The notes below the pieces were generated by a model. That model was not told where the DNA came from and searched no databases. It saw only the letters and a list, made by a program, of their open reading frames with translations. Positions 31,846 to 39,648 of a stretch of DNA of 64,000 nt are shown here, piece by piece. Position numbers and translations under genes: made by a program. Numbering within the stretch: position 1 is the stretch's first letter; each line of letters begins with the position of its first letter. The stretch comes from Actinocorallia sp. API 0066 (GTDB lineage: Bacteria > Actinomycetota > Actinomycetes > Streptosporangiales > Streptosporangiaceae), in contig NZ_JAJLQY010000006.1 in the NCBI RefSeq assembly GCF_020991275.1, positions 62,001 through 126,000 of the forward strand, written 5' to 3'.

Positions 31846-32643
31846 TCCGGGCTCCTCTCGTGGGGCCCAGCAGCACCTAGTCACTCAACGTAGTCTGCGT
31901 GTCACTGCGAGGTGACTTGCACAGCGGTTCGCTGTAGACATACATTGATGAACCGGTGAGCGTCGCCTGAGAAGCGACGCCCACCGAACAGACTCGGCAC
32001 TGCCGGGCTGCTCTCAGGCCCACTGCGGGAAAAGATGCTTCCTACGGCATCCCGCGGTGGGCCTTCCGGCGTCTTCGCTGAAGATTAGCCGAGAGGCACT
32101 GCGTAGACAACACGACTCGCCTACGTGCCCTGTGGATAACCCCAGAAGCCCATGCGCGAGCCTAGCGCGCCCTAGCGGCCGTCCCCCGAATCCACCCACC
32201 TTCCCCCGCACCCACCTGCGACTTCCTGCGCGCCGCTGCCTGTGTTCTCCTAGGCGAACTCCCACGATTTGCGCGCGGAGCAATGCACACATCCACAGCA
32301 GCGTCCACAGCAGCGTCCACGGCGCCGCCCACCGCGCGCCACGCGCCGGTAGGCACTGGTAGACACTGGTGGGGGTTGCTGTGGGACTCCACCGGCGTCC
32401 GCCGGTGTCCAGGGCGTACCGAAGCGTGCCAAGGCGTTCGCGAAGAACTGCGAAGAGCCAGCGGTGCAAGGAAACGCAAGAAAATACAGGAAGGCGCAAC
32501 CCGAGATAACCTAAGGCGCACCAAATGACCCCGAGCCACTGTGCGGCCCGCATTGTTGCACGATAAGAAACAGCAATTCGCCAGCGCTAGACAACGCTAG
32601 CCGACGCCAATCAACGCCAATAGGGTTCGCGCCGTAGACCGCG
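31846..32643. promoter_or_regulatory. 800-bp control region between the early operon and int
   Basis: No convincing gene is seen. Elements, left to right: GTCAC/GTGAC dyad at 31901..31916; ACAGCG/CGCTGT dyad at 31921..31935; a 7-bp-stem hairpin at 31960..31980; a DnaA-box-like TGTGGATAA at 32131..32139; a 12-bp tandem repeat at 32293..32316; a purine-rich tract with about 10-bp periodicity at 32420..32520; four 10-bp phased repeats at 32585..32624. The first two dyads lie where the early minus-strand promoter is expected. Exact promoter boxes are not clear. Confidence 0.5.
32585..32624. repeat. Four phased 10-bp repeats downstream of int
   Basis: CGCTAGACAA, CGCTAGCCGA, CGCCAATCAA and CGCCAATAGG follow each other at exactly 10-bp steps, 20 bp after the int stop. 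CGCTAGACAA occurs again at 33628..33637, 6 bp before the attR core. This suggests arm-type integrase or excisionase sites. Confidence 0.55.
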
Positions 32644-33537
32644 TCACACGTCCCCGAGCCCGAGCCTGCGGGCCTCCTCGATCGCCCGCTTCTGGGACGT
32701 TGACCGGCTGTACCTGTCGATCATGGCCCGCGACGACCACCCCGCCGACGCCAGCAGGCCGTTCTCCGAGCCCCCGGCCTCCAGCCAGCGCCCAGCGAAG
32801 GTGTGCCGGAGTATGTGCGGGTGAAGCCACGGCATCCCGGCGGCGGCCCCGCGTTGCTTGAACATCTGGTGGAGCGCGTAATACCCGAAACCCTGCCCTC
32901 GATCCCCCAGCCACAACGCGGGAGTCTCAGCAAGCTTGTGAGAGCGCCGTAGTCTCAGGTACCGGTCGATGGCGCGGGCGGTTTGCGGACCAAAGGCGAC
33001 GCGGCGGCCCTTGCCGCCCTTTCCCCGCCGGATCGTCGCGACACCGTCGCGGATACTCACATCTTGCATGCTCATTCCGACGACTTCACCGGCCCTCGCG
33101 CCCGTCTCGGCCATGAGCCGGATGATCGCCTCGTCCCGCCGCGCCCGCAGGTCCCTGCCCGCGCACGCAGCGATGAGGTCGGCCAGTTGCTCTTCGGTGA
33201 GTTCCGGGACGACGGGGTCGTCCGCCTTCGGCAGCGTGAGGGTGGCCAGCTCGTGGTGGTCGGTCTCCTCCTCTTCGGCCAGCCACCGGGAGAATTGCTT
33301 CAGCGCCTTGGCGCGGGTGCGGACCGTCTCGGCGGACGCCCCAGCCCTCAGGAGGTCGGCGAGGAACGCGGCGGCACTCCGGCGGTCAAGGGTGTGGTCG
33401 CCCCCGTTGTCGCGCGCCCACGCGCCGAAGCGGCGGGCGGCCGTGCCATAGCCCCGGAGCGTCTGGGGACTCTTCCGCTCGGCGGTGAGGTGGATCAGCC
33501 AGGACTCGGTCAAGGCGTCGTACTCCGCAGCTTCCAT
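32644..33537 (-). CDS. int: Tyrosine integrase (297 aa)
   Basis: A XerD/lambda-Int-type recombinase. The N-terminal core-binding SAM-like domain spans about 8-92 (LTESWLIHLTAERKSPQTLRGY). Catalytic residues seen: Arg148 in ETGARAGEV, a Lys in RGKGGKGRR, His241 and Arg244 in HPHILRHTF, Trp267 in GWSS (in place of the usual His) and nucleophile Tyr276 in RYSRST. There is no large arm-binding N-terminal domain, as in simple integrases. It lies 106 bp from the attR core. A TAGCGC/GCGCTA dyad at 33556..33568, just upstream of the start, may control it. Confidence 0.93.
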   Translation of the reverse strand: MEAAEYDALTESWLIHLTAERKSPQTLRGYGTAARRFGAWARDNGGDHTLDRRSAAAFLADLLRAGASAETVRTRAKALKQFSRWLAEEEETDHHELATLTLPKADDPVVPELTEEQLADLIAACAGRDLRARRDEAIIRLMAETGARAGEVVGMSMQDVSIRDGVATIRRGKGGKGRRVAFGPQTARAIDRYLRLRRSHKLAETPALWLGDRGQGFGYYALHQMFKQRGAAAGMPWLHPHILRHTFAGRWLEAGGSENGLLASAGWSSRAMIDRYSRSTSQKRAIEEARRLGLGDV

Positions 33538-33555
33538 GCCCGTTATCTTGACCTA

Positions 33556-33568
33556 TAGCGCTGCGCTA
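33556..33568. promoter_or_regulatory. Short dyad upstream of int
   Basis: TAGCGC-T-GCGCTA lies 19 bp upstream of the int start and within 80 bp of the attR core. The motif GCGCTAG recurs near attL (1064..1070). It could be an operator or an arm site. Confidence 0.4.
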
Positions 33569-33642
33569 GGCAAGTAGCTCATGAACTCTCATCAAAGTGC
33601 CAGCTCAGAGCCGGTAGTACCCAAGTCCGCTAGACAAGATAA

Positions 33643-33650
33643 CACGTGGT
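33643..33650. other. attR: attR core of the prophage
   Basis: The copy of CACGTGGT at the right junction. To the left is phage; to the right the minus strand continues the 5' end of the GNAT gene (ATC ACC ACG TG). Confidence 0.8.
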
Positions 33651-33701
33651 GATCTCGGTCTCGACGGTCTCCATCCGCCAGATCCTAGGCCGCCTCCCCA
33701 T
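33643..33701 (-). pseudogene. 5' fragment of the host GNAT gene, cut off by the prophage
   Basis: On the minus strand an ATG at 33699..33701 (AGGGG five bases upstream) opens MGRRPRIWRMETVETEITT, ending at the att core. A second ATG at 33672..33674 is a possible alternative start. The frame continues directly into TWYLEQTSLDDLRPG at attL when the prophage is removed. The fragment overlaps no other gene. In the lysogen transcription from the native promoter would run into phage DNA. Confidence 0.8.
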
Positions 33702-33774
33702 CCGTGCCCCTACCTGCGGCGGCGCCCCGCGCGCGGCGAACCCGCGAGCCCCGGAGGGTGATCAAGGGGGCCGG

Positions 33775-33780
33775 TACAAT
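33775..33780 (+). promoter_or_regulatory. Possible -10 box of the TetR gene
   Basis: TACAAT lies nine bases before the ATG at 33790, which would give a leaderless or near-leaderless transcript. No matching -35 is clear. Confidence 0.35.
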
Positions 33781-33789
33781 CCGGGCATC

Positions 33790-34434
33790 ATGACGATGTC
33801 CTCACGGCCGCTGCGCAGGGACGCGGAGCGCAACCGGCAGCGGGTGCTCGACGCCGCCCAGCGCGCGTTCGCCGAGCGCGGCGTCGAGACGACCCTGGAG
33901 GAGGTCGCCAGGGCGGCGGGCGTCGGCATCGGCACCGTCTACCGGCGCTTCCCGAGCCGCGACGCGCTGGTCGAGGCGGTGTTCGAACGGCAGCTCGGCT
34001 GCCTCGTCCGGCTCTCCGACGAGGCGCTCGCCGAACCCGACCCCTGGACGGGCCTCACCGGCTTCCTGCACACGATCGCCGTCGACCACCTCACCGACCG
34101 GGGCCTGCGCGAGATCACGCTCGCGCCGACGTCCGGCGAGGACAGGCTCAGCCGCGTCTTCGCCGCGCTCGTCCCACCCGCCGAACGCCTGCTCGACCGG
34201 GCCCGCACCGCCGGGGTCGTCCGGCCCGACGTCGAGATCGGCGACCTGGTCCTGGCGATGCTCGCGGTCGCGGACGTCGCCGAGCACACCCGGCACGCCC
34301 CCGGCCGTCCCTGGCTCCGCTACCACGCCCTCGTCCTCGAGGGCCTGCGCGCCACCTCCGCCGACGTCCCCCGCTCCCCCCTCACCGAACCCGACCTCAA
34401 CGCCGCCGTCCGGGCCTGGGCCACCACCCGCTGA
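33790..34434 (+). CDS. TetR-family transcriptional regulator (214 aa)
   Basis: The N-terminal DNA-binding domain reads AERNRQRVLDAAQRAFAERGVETTLEEVARAAGVGIGTVYRRFPSRDALVEAVF, a classic TetR helix-turn-helix. The C-terminal ligand domain has LTGFLHTIAVDHLTDRGLREITL. The start at 33790 is used because upstream sequence is the host GNAT 5' end and attR on the other strand. The target and ligand are not known. It was divergent from the GNAT gene before integration, so it may have controlled it; the prophage now separates them. Confidence 0.9.
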   Translation: MTMSSRPLRRDAERNRQRVLDAAQRAFAERGVETTLEEVARAAGVGIGTVYRRFPSRDALVEAVFERQLGCLVRLSDEALAEPDPWTGLTGFLHTIAVDHLTDRGLREITLAPTSGEDRLSRVFAALVPPAERLLDRARTAGVVRPDVEIGDLVLAMLAVADVAEHTRHAPGRPWLRYHALVLEGLRATSADVPRSPLTEPDLNAAVRAWATTR

Positions 34435-34516
34435 CGCCGGTGTGGCGTCGTGGGTCGAGGGGCGCGAGTAGGCTTGCGGCGGCCAACCGACCAGGACCGA
34501 CGTACGGGAAACGTGT

Positions 34517-35980
34517 ATGAACACCTCCGAGGACGCCCGCTTTGTGACCGGCAGCCATGACCTGCCCGTGAGCGCGGCGCTCGCGGAGTTCTTCCAGCGG
34601 GGGTGGGCCCCGAGCGACCTGCCCGTGGCGTCGGTGCCCGCCGCCGTGTACGCGGCGAAGCGGCGGGCCGCGGTGTCGGCCCGGTTCCCCGGCGAGCGCC
34701 TGGTGATCCCGGCGGGCGGGCTCAAGGTCCGCAGCAACGACTGCGACTACCCGTTCCGGCCGCACACCGCGTACGCGCACCTCACCGCCGAGACCGCCGC
34801 CGAGGCGGTGCCCGACGCGGTGCTGGTGCTGGAGCCGACGCCGTCGGGCCACGAGGCGGTCGTCTACACGCATCCGCGCTCCCCGCGCGACGGCAGCCCG
34901 ATGGGCGCCCAGTTCTACCGGGACCGCAGGCACGGCGAGCTGTGGGTCGGTCGCCGCCGCACCCTCACCGAGACCGAGGCCGCGCTCGGCCTCGCCGCCG
35001 CCGACCTGGCGACGCTGCCCGCCCGGATCGCCTCGGGCGCCGCGCCCGTCCGGGTGGTGCGCGGCGTGGACGAGGCGGTGGACGGCCTGGTGCCCGCGCC
35101 CGCCGACGGGGCCGCCGACGACGAGCTGCACGCCGTGCTCGCCGAACTGCGCCTCGTCAAGGACGAGTACGAGGCCGGGCAGCTCCAGGCCGCCGTCGAC
35201 TTCACCATCGCCGGGTTCGGCGACGTGGCCGCCGCGCTGCCCGCCGCGATCGCACACCCGCGCGGCGAGCGCTGGATCGAGGCGACCTTCAACCGCCGCG
35301 CCCGCCTGGAGGGCAACGGCACCGGCTACGAGACGATCGCCGCGGCCGGGGCGCACGCCTGCGTGCTGCACTGGATCCGCAACGACGGCCCGGTGCCCGG
35401 CGACCAGCTCCTCCTGCTCGACGCCGGGGTCGAGGCCGACTCGTTCTACACCGCCGACGTGACCCGCACGATCCCGGCGGGCGGCACCTTCACCGACGCG
35501 CAGCGCCGGGTCTACGACCTGGTGTACGCGGCGCAGGAGGCGGCGATCGCCGCGGTCCGGCCCGGCGCGCGGTTCCGCGACTTCCACAACGCGGCGACGC
35601 GGGTGATCGCCGAGGGCCTCGACGACTGGGGCCTGCTGCCCGGCGGCGCCGAAGCCGCCCTGGACCCCGACTCCGGCCTGTACCGCCGCTACACCCTGTG
35701 CAGCTCGGGCCACATGCTCGGCATGGACGTGCACGACTGCGCCAAGGCCCGCGCCGAGACGTACCTGGACGGCGTGATCGAGCCGGGCCACGTGCTCACC
35801 GTCGAGCCCGGCCTCTACCTCCAGCCCGACGACCTGACGCTGCCCGCCGAGCTGCGCGGCATCGGCGTCCGCATCGAGGACGACCTGCTGGTCACCGAGA
35901 CCGGCGCCGTCAACCTCTCCGCCGCGCTGCCCCGCCAGGCCGACGACATCGAAGCCTGGCTCGCCGACCACCGAGGCTGA
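34517..35980 (+). CDS. pepP: Aminopeptidase P family protein (Xaa-Pro aminopeptidase, 487 aa)
   Basis: The N-terminal creatinase-like domain (about 1-220) includes GGLKVRSNDCDYPFRPHTAYAHLT. The pita-bread metallopeptidase domain carries the metal ligands: LLLLDAGVE and FYTADVTRTIP (two Asp), SGHMLGMDVHD (His), TVEPGLYL (Glu) and GVRIEDDLLVT (Glu). It removes N-terminal residues followed by proline. There is a long upstream gap of 80 bp from the TetR gene and a short gap to the convergent phzF-like gene. Confidence 0.92.
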   Translation: MNTSEDARFVTGSHDLPVSAALAEFFQRGWAPSDLPVASVPAAVYAAKRRAAVSARFPGERLVIPAGGLKVRSNDCDYPFRPHTAYAHLTAETAAEAVPDAVLVLEPTPSGHEAVVYTHPRSPRDGSPMGAQFYRDRRHGELWVGRRRTLTETEAALGLAAADLATLPARIASGAAPVRVVRGVDEAVDGLVPAPADGAADDELHAVLAELRLVKDEYEAGQLQAAVDFTIAGFGDVAAALPAAIAHPRGERWIEATFNRRARLEGNGTGYETIAAAGAHACVLHWIRNDGPVPGDQLLLLDAGVEADSFYTADVTRTIPAGGTFTDAQRRVYDLVYAAQEAAIAAVRPGARFRDFHNAATRVIAEGLDDWGLLPGGAEAALDPDSGLYRRYTLCSSGHMLGMDVHDCAKARAETYLDGVIEPGHVLTVEPGLYLQPDDLTLPAELRGIGVRIEDDLLVTETGAVNLSAALPRQADDIEAWLADHRG

Positions 35981-35992
35981 CCCGCGCGCTCT

Positions 35993-36784
35993 TCACACCA
36001 TGAGTTCGCCGATCAGGACGATCACCGCCTCTCCGGTGAGCGCGACCCGGCCGTCCGCCAGCTCGACGCCGACCCGGCCGGGCCGGGACGACACCTGGAG
36101 CCCGGTGAGGGCGGACCTGCCGAGCCGTTCGGCCCAGTAGGGCGCCAGCATGCAGTGCGCCGAGCCCGTCACCGGATCCTCGGGGACGCCGACGGACGGC
36201 GCGAAGAAGCGGGACACGAAGTCGGCGTCCGCGTCGGCGTCGCCCGGCGCCGTCGCGCAGACGCCGCGCGCGTCGAGGGTGGCGAGCAGCGCCATGTCCG
36301 GCCGCAGCCGCCGCACCGTCGCCGCGTCGGGCAGCACCGCGAGGATGTCGTTCTGTGTGTTCCGCGCCGTGAACACCGGTTCCGCGCCGAGCGCCGCGGC
36401 GAGCCCCGGTGGTGCCTCGATCCGTTCGGCGGGCACCGACGGGAAGTCCAGCCGCAGTCCCGCCCCCTCCTGCCGCACCGTCAGCACCCCGCTGAGCGTG
36501 CTGAACTCGATCTCCTCCCCCGCCCCCACCAGCCCTTCGGCATAGAGCGCCCGCGCCGCCGCCAGCGTGGCGTGCCCGCACAACCTCACCTCCGTCTCCG
36601 GCGTGAACCACCGCAACTCGAACCCCTGATCGAGCGCCCGCACGAACGCCGTCTCCGAGTGCCGCATCTCCGCGGCCACCGCCTGCATCCACCCCGGCTC
36701 CACCGGTTTCTCCAGCAGGCACACCCCCGCCGGATTCCCCGCGAACGCCCGATCCGTGAACGCGTCAACAACAAAGATCCGCAT
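35993..36784 (-). CDS. PhzF-family isomerase/epimerase-like protein (263 aa)
   Basis: Reads MRIFVVDAFTDRAFAGNPAGVCLL, then MQAVAAEMRHSETAFV with the catalytic Glu44, and FTPETEVRLCGHATLAAARAL and GVPEDPVTGSAHCMLAPYW, all signatures of the PhzF fold (diaminopimelate-epimerase-like). Family members isomerise varied small acids; the substrate here is unknown. It is convergent with pepP. Confidence 0.9.
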   Translation of the reverse strand: MRIFVVDAFTDRAFAGNPAGVCLLEKPVEPGWMQAVAAEMRHSETAFVRALDQGFELRWFTPETEVRLCGHATLAAARALYAEGLVGAGEEIEFSTLSGVLTVRQEGAGLRLDFPSVPAERIEAPPGLAAALGAEPVFTARNTQNDILAVLPDAATVRRLRPDMALLATLDARGVCATAPGDADADADFVSRFFAPSVGVPEDPVTGSAHCMLAPYWAERLGRSALTGLQVSSRPGRVGVELADGRVALTGEAVIVLIGELMV

Positions 36785-36827
36785 ACCCCCACCCTAAACA
36801 CACACCCCGACACTCTCCGCGACCCCT

Positions 36828-36836
36828 GTGGATAAC
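36828..36836 (+). other. DnaA-box-like 9-mer upstream of the phzF-like gene
   Basis: TGTGGATAA within CCCTGTGGATAAC, the same 13-mer as in two prophage intergenic regions. Confidence 0.25.
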
Positions 36837-36873
36837 TCGGAACGCCGAAGGGCGCGCCCGCCAGTCCACGACC

Positions 36874-37122
36874 CTAGACATGGCGCGCCCGCCCCGCACC
36901 CGGCCACCCGATCATCAACTCACGCAGCCGCCCCAACGTCGCGGCCTCCACCAGACGGGCTCTCCCGCGTTCCGACCCCGGCACGTAGGCGAACCACACA
37001 CCACACGCCTCCCCCCACCACACCAAGGCCCCCGGAACCTCCCGCGCCAACTCCGCCGCCACACAGGCCCGCTCCCGCCTCGCCCGCTCAGCCTCGGCGG
37101 CCGCACGACTCAACCGCACCAT
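36874..37122 (-). CDS. Conserved small basic protein (82 aa)
   Basis: The ATG at 37120..37122 shares its first base with the upstream TGA. The protein reads MVRLSRAAAEAERARRERACV, then ELAREVPGALVWWGEACGVWFAYVPGSERGRARLVEA, with aromatic residues in the middle. Similar short proteins follow one another in Streptosporangiales chromosomes. Function unknown. Confidence 0.6.
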   Translation of the reverse strand: MVRLSRAAAEAERARRERACVAAELAREVPGALVWWGEACGVWFAYVPGSERGRARLVEAATLGRLRELMIGWPGAGRARHV

Positions 37123-37460
37123 CACCGACCACCCCGCCCCACCGCACGCAGATGACCCACCAGGGCGGGCCTGGACGTCTCCCACACGATCAACGCCAAC
37201 AACGCCCGCACATCCCGAACCGGACACTCCACCAGCCCGTCATCCCCCACCTCCAACACGAACCCACCCCCGACCAAACGACGCGGATACACACACGTCC
37301 CCACCACCGAACCCCACCGACTCACCAACAGATACGGCCGCCGCCCCTCCCACCGCACCCGCCCCCGCACCCCGAGCACCCCCAACGGCACCCGCAACAC
37401 CATCAACACCCACCACTCCCCCCGCGCCCGACGAACCGGACACCCCATATCCCCGCCCAT
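37122..37460 (-). CDS. Conserved small protein (112 aa)
   Basis: GAGAGGGG lies 8 bases before the ATG at 37460. Reads RGEWWVLMVLRVPLGVLGVRGRVRWEGRRPYLLVSRWGS and VYPRRLVGGGFVLEVGDDGLVECPVRDVRALL, beta-rich. It is coupled to the downstream 82-aa gene (TGATG). Function unknown. Confidence 0.6.
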   Translation of the reverse strand: MGGDMGCPVRRARGEWWVLMVLRVPLGVLGVRGRVRWEGRRPYLLVSRWGSVVGTCVYPRRLVGGGFVLEVGDDGLVECPVRDVRALLALIVWETSRPALVGHLRAVGRGGR

Positions 37461-37621
37461 CGATCAGACCCCTCTCCGGTCGAGGCCCCGGCCCAGTGGA
37501 TGAGATCACGGCACCGGGGGCCGCCTATGAAGGCCGCACGGAGAAGGGATACTGACCGCGCCGCCGACTCTGGCTTTCCGTTGTCCAGCGGTTCGATGGT
37601 CTTGTATCTGTCCCTACCAAA

Positions 37622-37640
37622 GTGACACAGCTTGTGTCAC
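37622..37640. promoter_or_regulatory. 19-bp dyad between the small-gene pair and the XRE gene
   Basis: GTGACACA-GCT-TGTGTCAC is a perfect dyad with a 3-nt centre, 20 bp past the stop of the minus-strand XRE gene. It could be a weak terminator or a binding site for a helix-turn-helix regulator. Confidence 0.45.
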
Positions 37641-37659
37641 CCCTCTTGCGGAGGGGCTG

Positions 37660-38835
37660 TTATATCGCCCCCACCCATTCCGCGTAGCTGATGAGAGACT
37701 GGGGAGGAGTCCTATGCAGACGGAGAAGAGTGCCGAGCGCCTCGCGAACTTGGGGATGCTCGCGAACGTGTTGCGGCGCGATCCGGCGTGCGTTCTGGAG
37801 GGACCGGAAGGCATCGTCGCGTCGCCCGGTCCAGAGCTGGGCACGCGCTACCTCAAGGAAGTAGTGGGAGCGTCGTTCGGCCGGGAATCCGGTCGGCGGG
37901 CTCCAACCACCCGCAGCTGTGACCGCCCGACCTCCGTCACCAAGTTCCACTGCCATGGATACCTCATGCACCCGCATCGAGTCTGGGCCGAAAGCCGTGC
38001 CGCTATAGACGCCCTCAGGGACGAGCGAAGCGAACTTGCGGGCCTGCCTCATGTGCTCGTCAGGGACTTCTGAATCCGCTAGCAGGCGAGCGGCCACGAC
38101 TGCGGCACGCATATGCAGCGCGCCAAGAGCGGCAACCTCTCTCGTGGTTCGTGGTGTCGGAATGACCTTCAGAGAATCTTGGAGAGCACGCAACCCAGGT
38201 GCTAGGTTGCGGCTCGCGAAGAACGTCTCTGTCCGGACATAGGCGACAGTCGCCGTCAAGACCCTATCCTCCGCCAGTTCGGCCGACTGGCGCATGATCT
38301 CGATCATGCGCGCGGACAGGTCGTAGTAGCCATATTTGTAAGCGATCGAGTCCGCCGCGCGATAAGCAGTTGTGAACAGCGCAGTAGCCTGCCGCCGGTG
38401 ATCGGGGCTTCCGGTGTGGAGCGCTCTGGACAACTCGCTCAAGAGATCCGCGATCGTCCCGCTGAGGCGGGTGTACTGCGACGCGAGTCTCTGCGCTGTA
38501 GCTTCATGGACAGCCGTCCGCAATTCGTTCAGCGGGCGAACGGCCCCCTCTTCCGGAAGATCGTAGGCGTCTACTGCCCGGCGGATCTCGGGTATCGCTC
38601 CGTGGACACGGCTGTTCGACCTACCTTCCACTCCTGTCAACCGTTCCGGCTCGACTCCCAGCGCATCGGCGACCGCGAAGAGAACAGGTTCAGTGACCGC
38701 TCTGCTACCTTGTTCGATCTTCCGGAGCGTGCTCAACGAGATGTGTGCGGCTTCGGCCAGCTCTGGCTGGGACATGCGCCGAGCCGTACGAGTGGCAGCG
38801 ATCTGCTTACCGATCGATGGTGCGGGAACCGCCAT
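37660..38835 (-). CDS. XRE-family regulator with TPR-like C-terminal part (391 aa)
   Basis: N-terminal helix-turn-helix at about residues 8-65: GKQIAATRTARRMSQPELAEAAHISLSTLRKIEQGSRAVTEPVLFAVADALG. The rest is helical-repeat-like (RRQATALFTTAYRAADSIAYKYGYYDLSARMIEIMRQSAELAED, ALGALHMRAAVVAARLLADS). It resembles in layout the prophage regulator at 3682 but its sequence differs. It lies upstream of the small-gene pair on the same strand. Codon use is less GC-rich in places than neighbours. Confidence 0.85.
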   Translation of the reverse strand: MAVPAPSIGKQIAATRTARRMSQPELAEAAHISLSTLRKIEQGSRAVTEPVLFAVADALGVEPERLTGVEGRSNSRVHGAIPEIRRAVDAYDLPEEGAVRPLNELRTAVHEATAQRLASQYTRLSGTIADLLSELSRALHTGSPDHRRQATALFTTAYRAADSIAYKYGYYDLSARMIEIMRQSAELAEDRVLTATVAYVRTETFFASRNLAPGLRALQDSLKVIPTPRTTREVAALGALHMRAAVVAARLLADSEVPDEHMRQARKFASLVPEGVYSGTAFGPDSMRVHEVSMAVELGDGGRAVTAAGGWSPPTGFPAERRSHYFLEVARAQLWTGRRDDAFRSLQNARRIAPQHVREHPQVREALGTLLRLHRTPPQSLISYAEWVGAI

Positions 38836-38896
38836 CAGAGACTCCGATCAGGTCTCTGCGTAACATACCTCTCAGCAAGGATCTCTTGGCTGAGAG

Positions 38897-39544
38897 TCAC
38901 AAAACGGGTGTCAGGAGATCGGGGAGTTCGAGCAGATCATTGATTCGCCAGTCGGCGCGGGCTGCCGTCTCCCGTTCGTCGGACCACAGGTAGCCCCACG
39001 GCCCGCGACGAATCAACGCTGTACGCAGACCCGCTGCCTGAGCGGCGAGCACATCGTTGTCCAGATGATCGCCGACGTAAAGGATCTGGTGAGGCAGCCG
39101 CTGAGCCCAGGTGCTGACCTGCGAGTAGAACCGAGGATCTGGCTTGGCCACTGACCAGTCCCCGGACGTGGCCACGGCATCAACGGGGAGGTTCAGATTC
39201 CTGAGTAGTTCACCCGCTCGGACCGTCTGGTTGCCGGCCGCACCCACCCAGAGGCCGCGAGCGCGCAGCTCGGAGAGCGTGGGCCGGACGTCCGGATAGA
39301 GGTCCGACTCCGAGATCTGCTCGCCGCATCCCGCCGCTTCCCGTGCGGCGCGTTCGGCGGCCACATCGAGCCCCGGACGAATCAGCCGCAACGCATCCGC
39401 GTTATCGCGACCCACCGCAGTGACCGCCCCGACCAGCGCCGAGAGCGTATGCGGCGGAACGCCCAGCCACGCGGCCCAAGCTCCCCACTCCCGAGTGTCA
39501 TCAACCAGGGTCTCGCCAATGTCGAACACCACCGCTGTGATCAC
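38897..39544 (-). CDS. HAD-family hydrolase (215 aa)
   Basis: The motifs are visible: VVFDIGETLVDDT (motif I, Asp nucleophile; the usual second Asp is Glu), WVGAAGNQTV (motif II region), AKPDPRFY (motif III Lys) and ILYVGDHLDNDVLAAQAAG (motif IV). The cap is helical. It is a phosphatase-like HAD of unknown substrate. It lies 61 bp upstream of the XRE gene on the same strand. Confidence 0.88.
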   Translation of the reverse strand: MITAVVFDIGETLVDDTREWGAWAAWLGVPPHTLSALVGAVTAVGRDNADALRLIRPGLDVAAERAAREAAGCGEQISESDLYPDVRPTLSELRARGLWVGAAGNQTVRAGELLRNLNLPVDAVATSGDWSVAKPDPRFYSQVSTWAQRLPHQILYVGDHLDNDVLAAQAAGLRTALIRRGPWGYLWSDERETAARADWRINDLLELPDLLTPVL

Positions 39545-39601
39545 CGCGCCAGTTTAGGGGGCGCTCGGGGGGTTCGGGACTGGGTGGTTGAGGGGAAGTG
39601 T

Positions 39602-39636
39602 GAAGGGCGCGTCCCCTGGTCGGGGGCGCGCCCTTC
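39602..39636. terminator. Hairpin terminator after gltD
   Basis: GAAGGGCGCG (39602..39611) pairs with CGCGCCCTTC (39627..39636), with an inner CCCC/GGGG stem. It lies 13 bp after the gltD stop. Confidence 0.75.
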
Positions 39637-39648
39637 TGGTGACGGTAG

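Larger units (their letters stand above)
1037..33650. mobile_element. Integrated siphovirus prophage, about 32.6 kb
   Basis: The element is bounded by an identical 8-bp core at 1037..1044 and 33643..33650. Excision across the core rebuilds a GNAT gene of 198 codons in frame (59 nt from the right junction plus 538 nt from the left). It carries a tyrosine integrase next to attR, an O-like initiator with DnaC and DnaB homologues, a full terminase-portal-capsid set, connectors, a long non-contractile tail set with tape measure and frameshifted chaperone, and a lysis pair. No sheath or baseplate genes typical of myoviruses are seen, so a siphovirus is inferred. No structural gene appears broken, so the prophage may be functional. 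An obvious cI-like repressor next to int is not seen. Confidence 0.93.

Noticed and set aside
32014-32553. 179-codon frame in the gene-free region left of int
   Set aside because: No ribosome site, atypical Cys/Trp/Arg-rich composition and no family; the tract looks regulatory.
36828-37625. Proline/histidine-rich plus-strand frame of 265 codons
   Set aside because: Low complexity; the opposite strand holds two coupled small genes with a ribosome site and normal composition.
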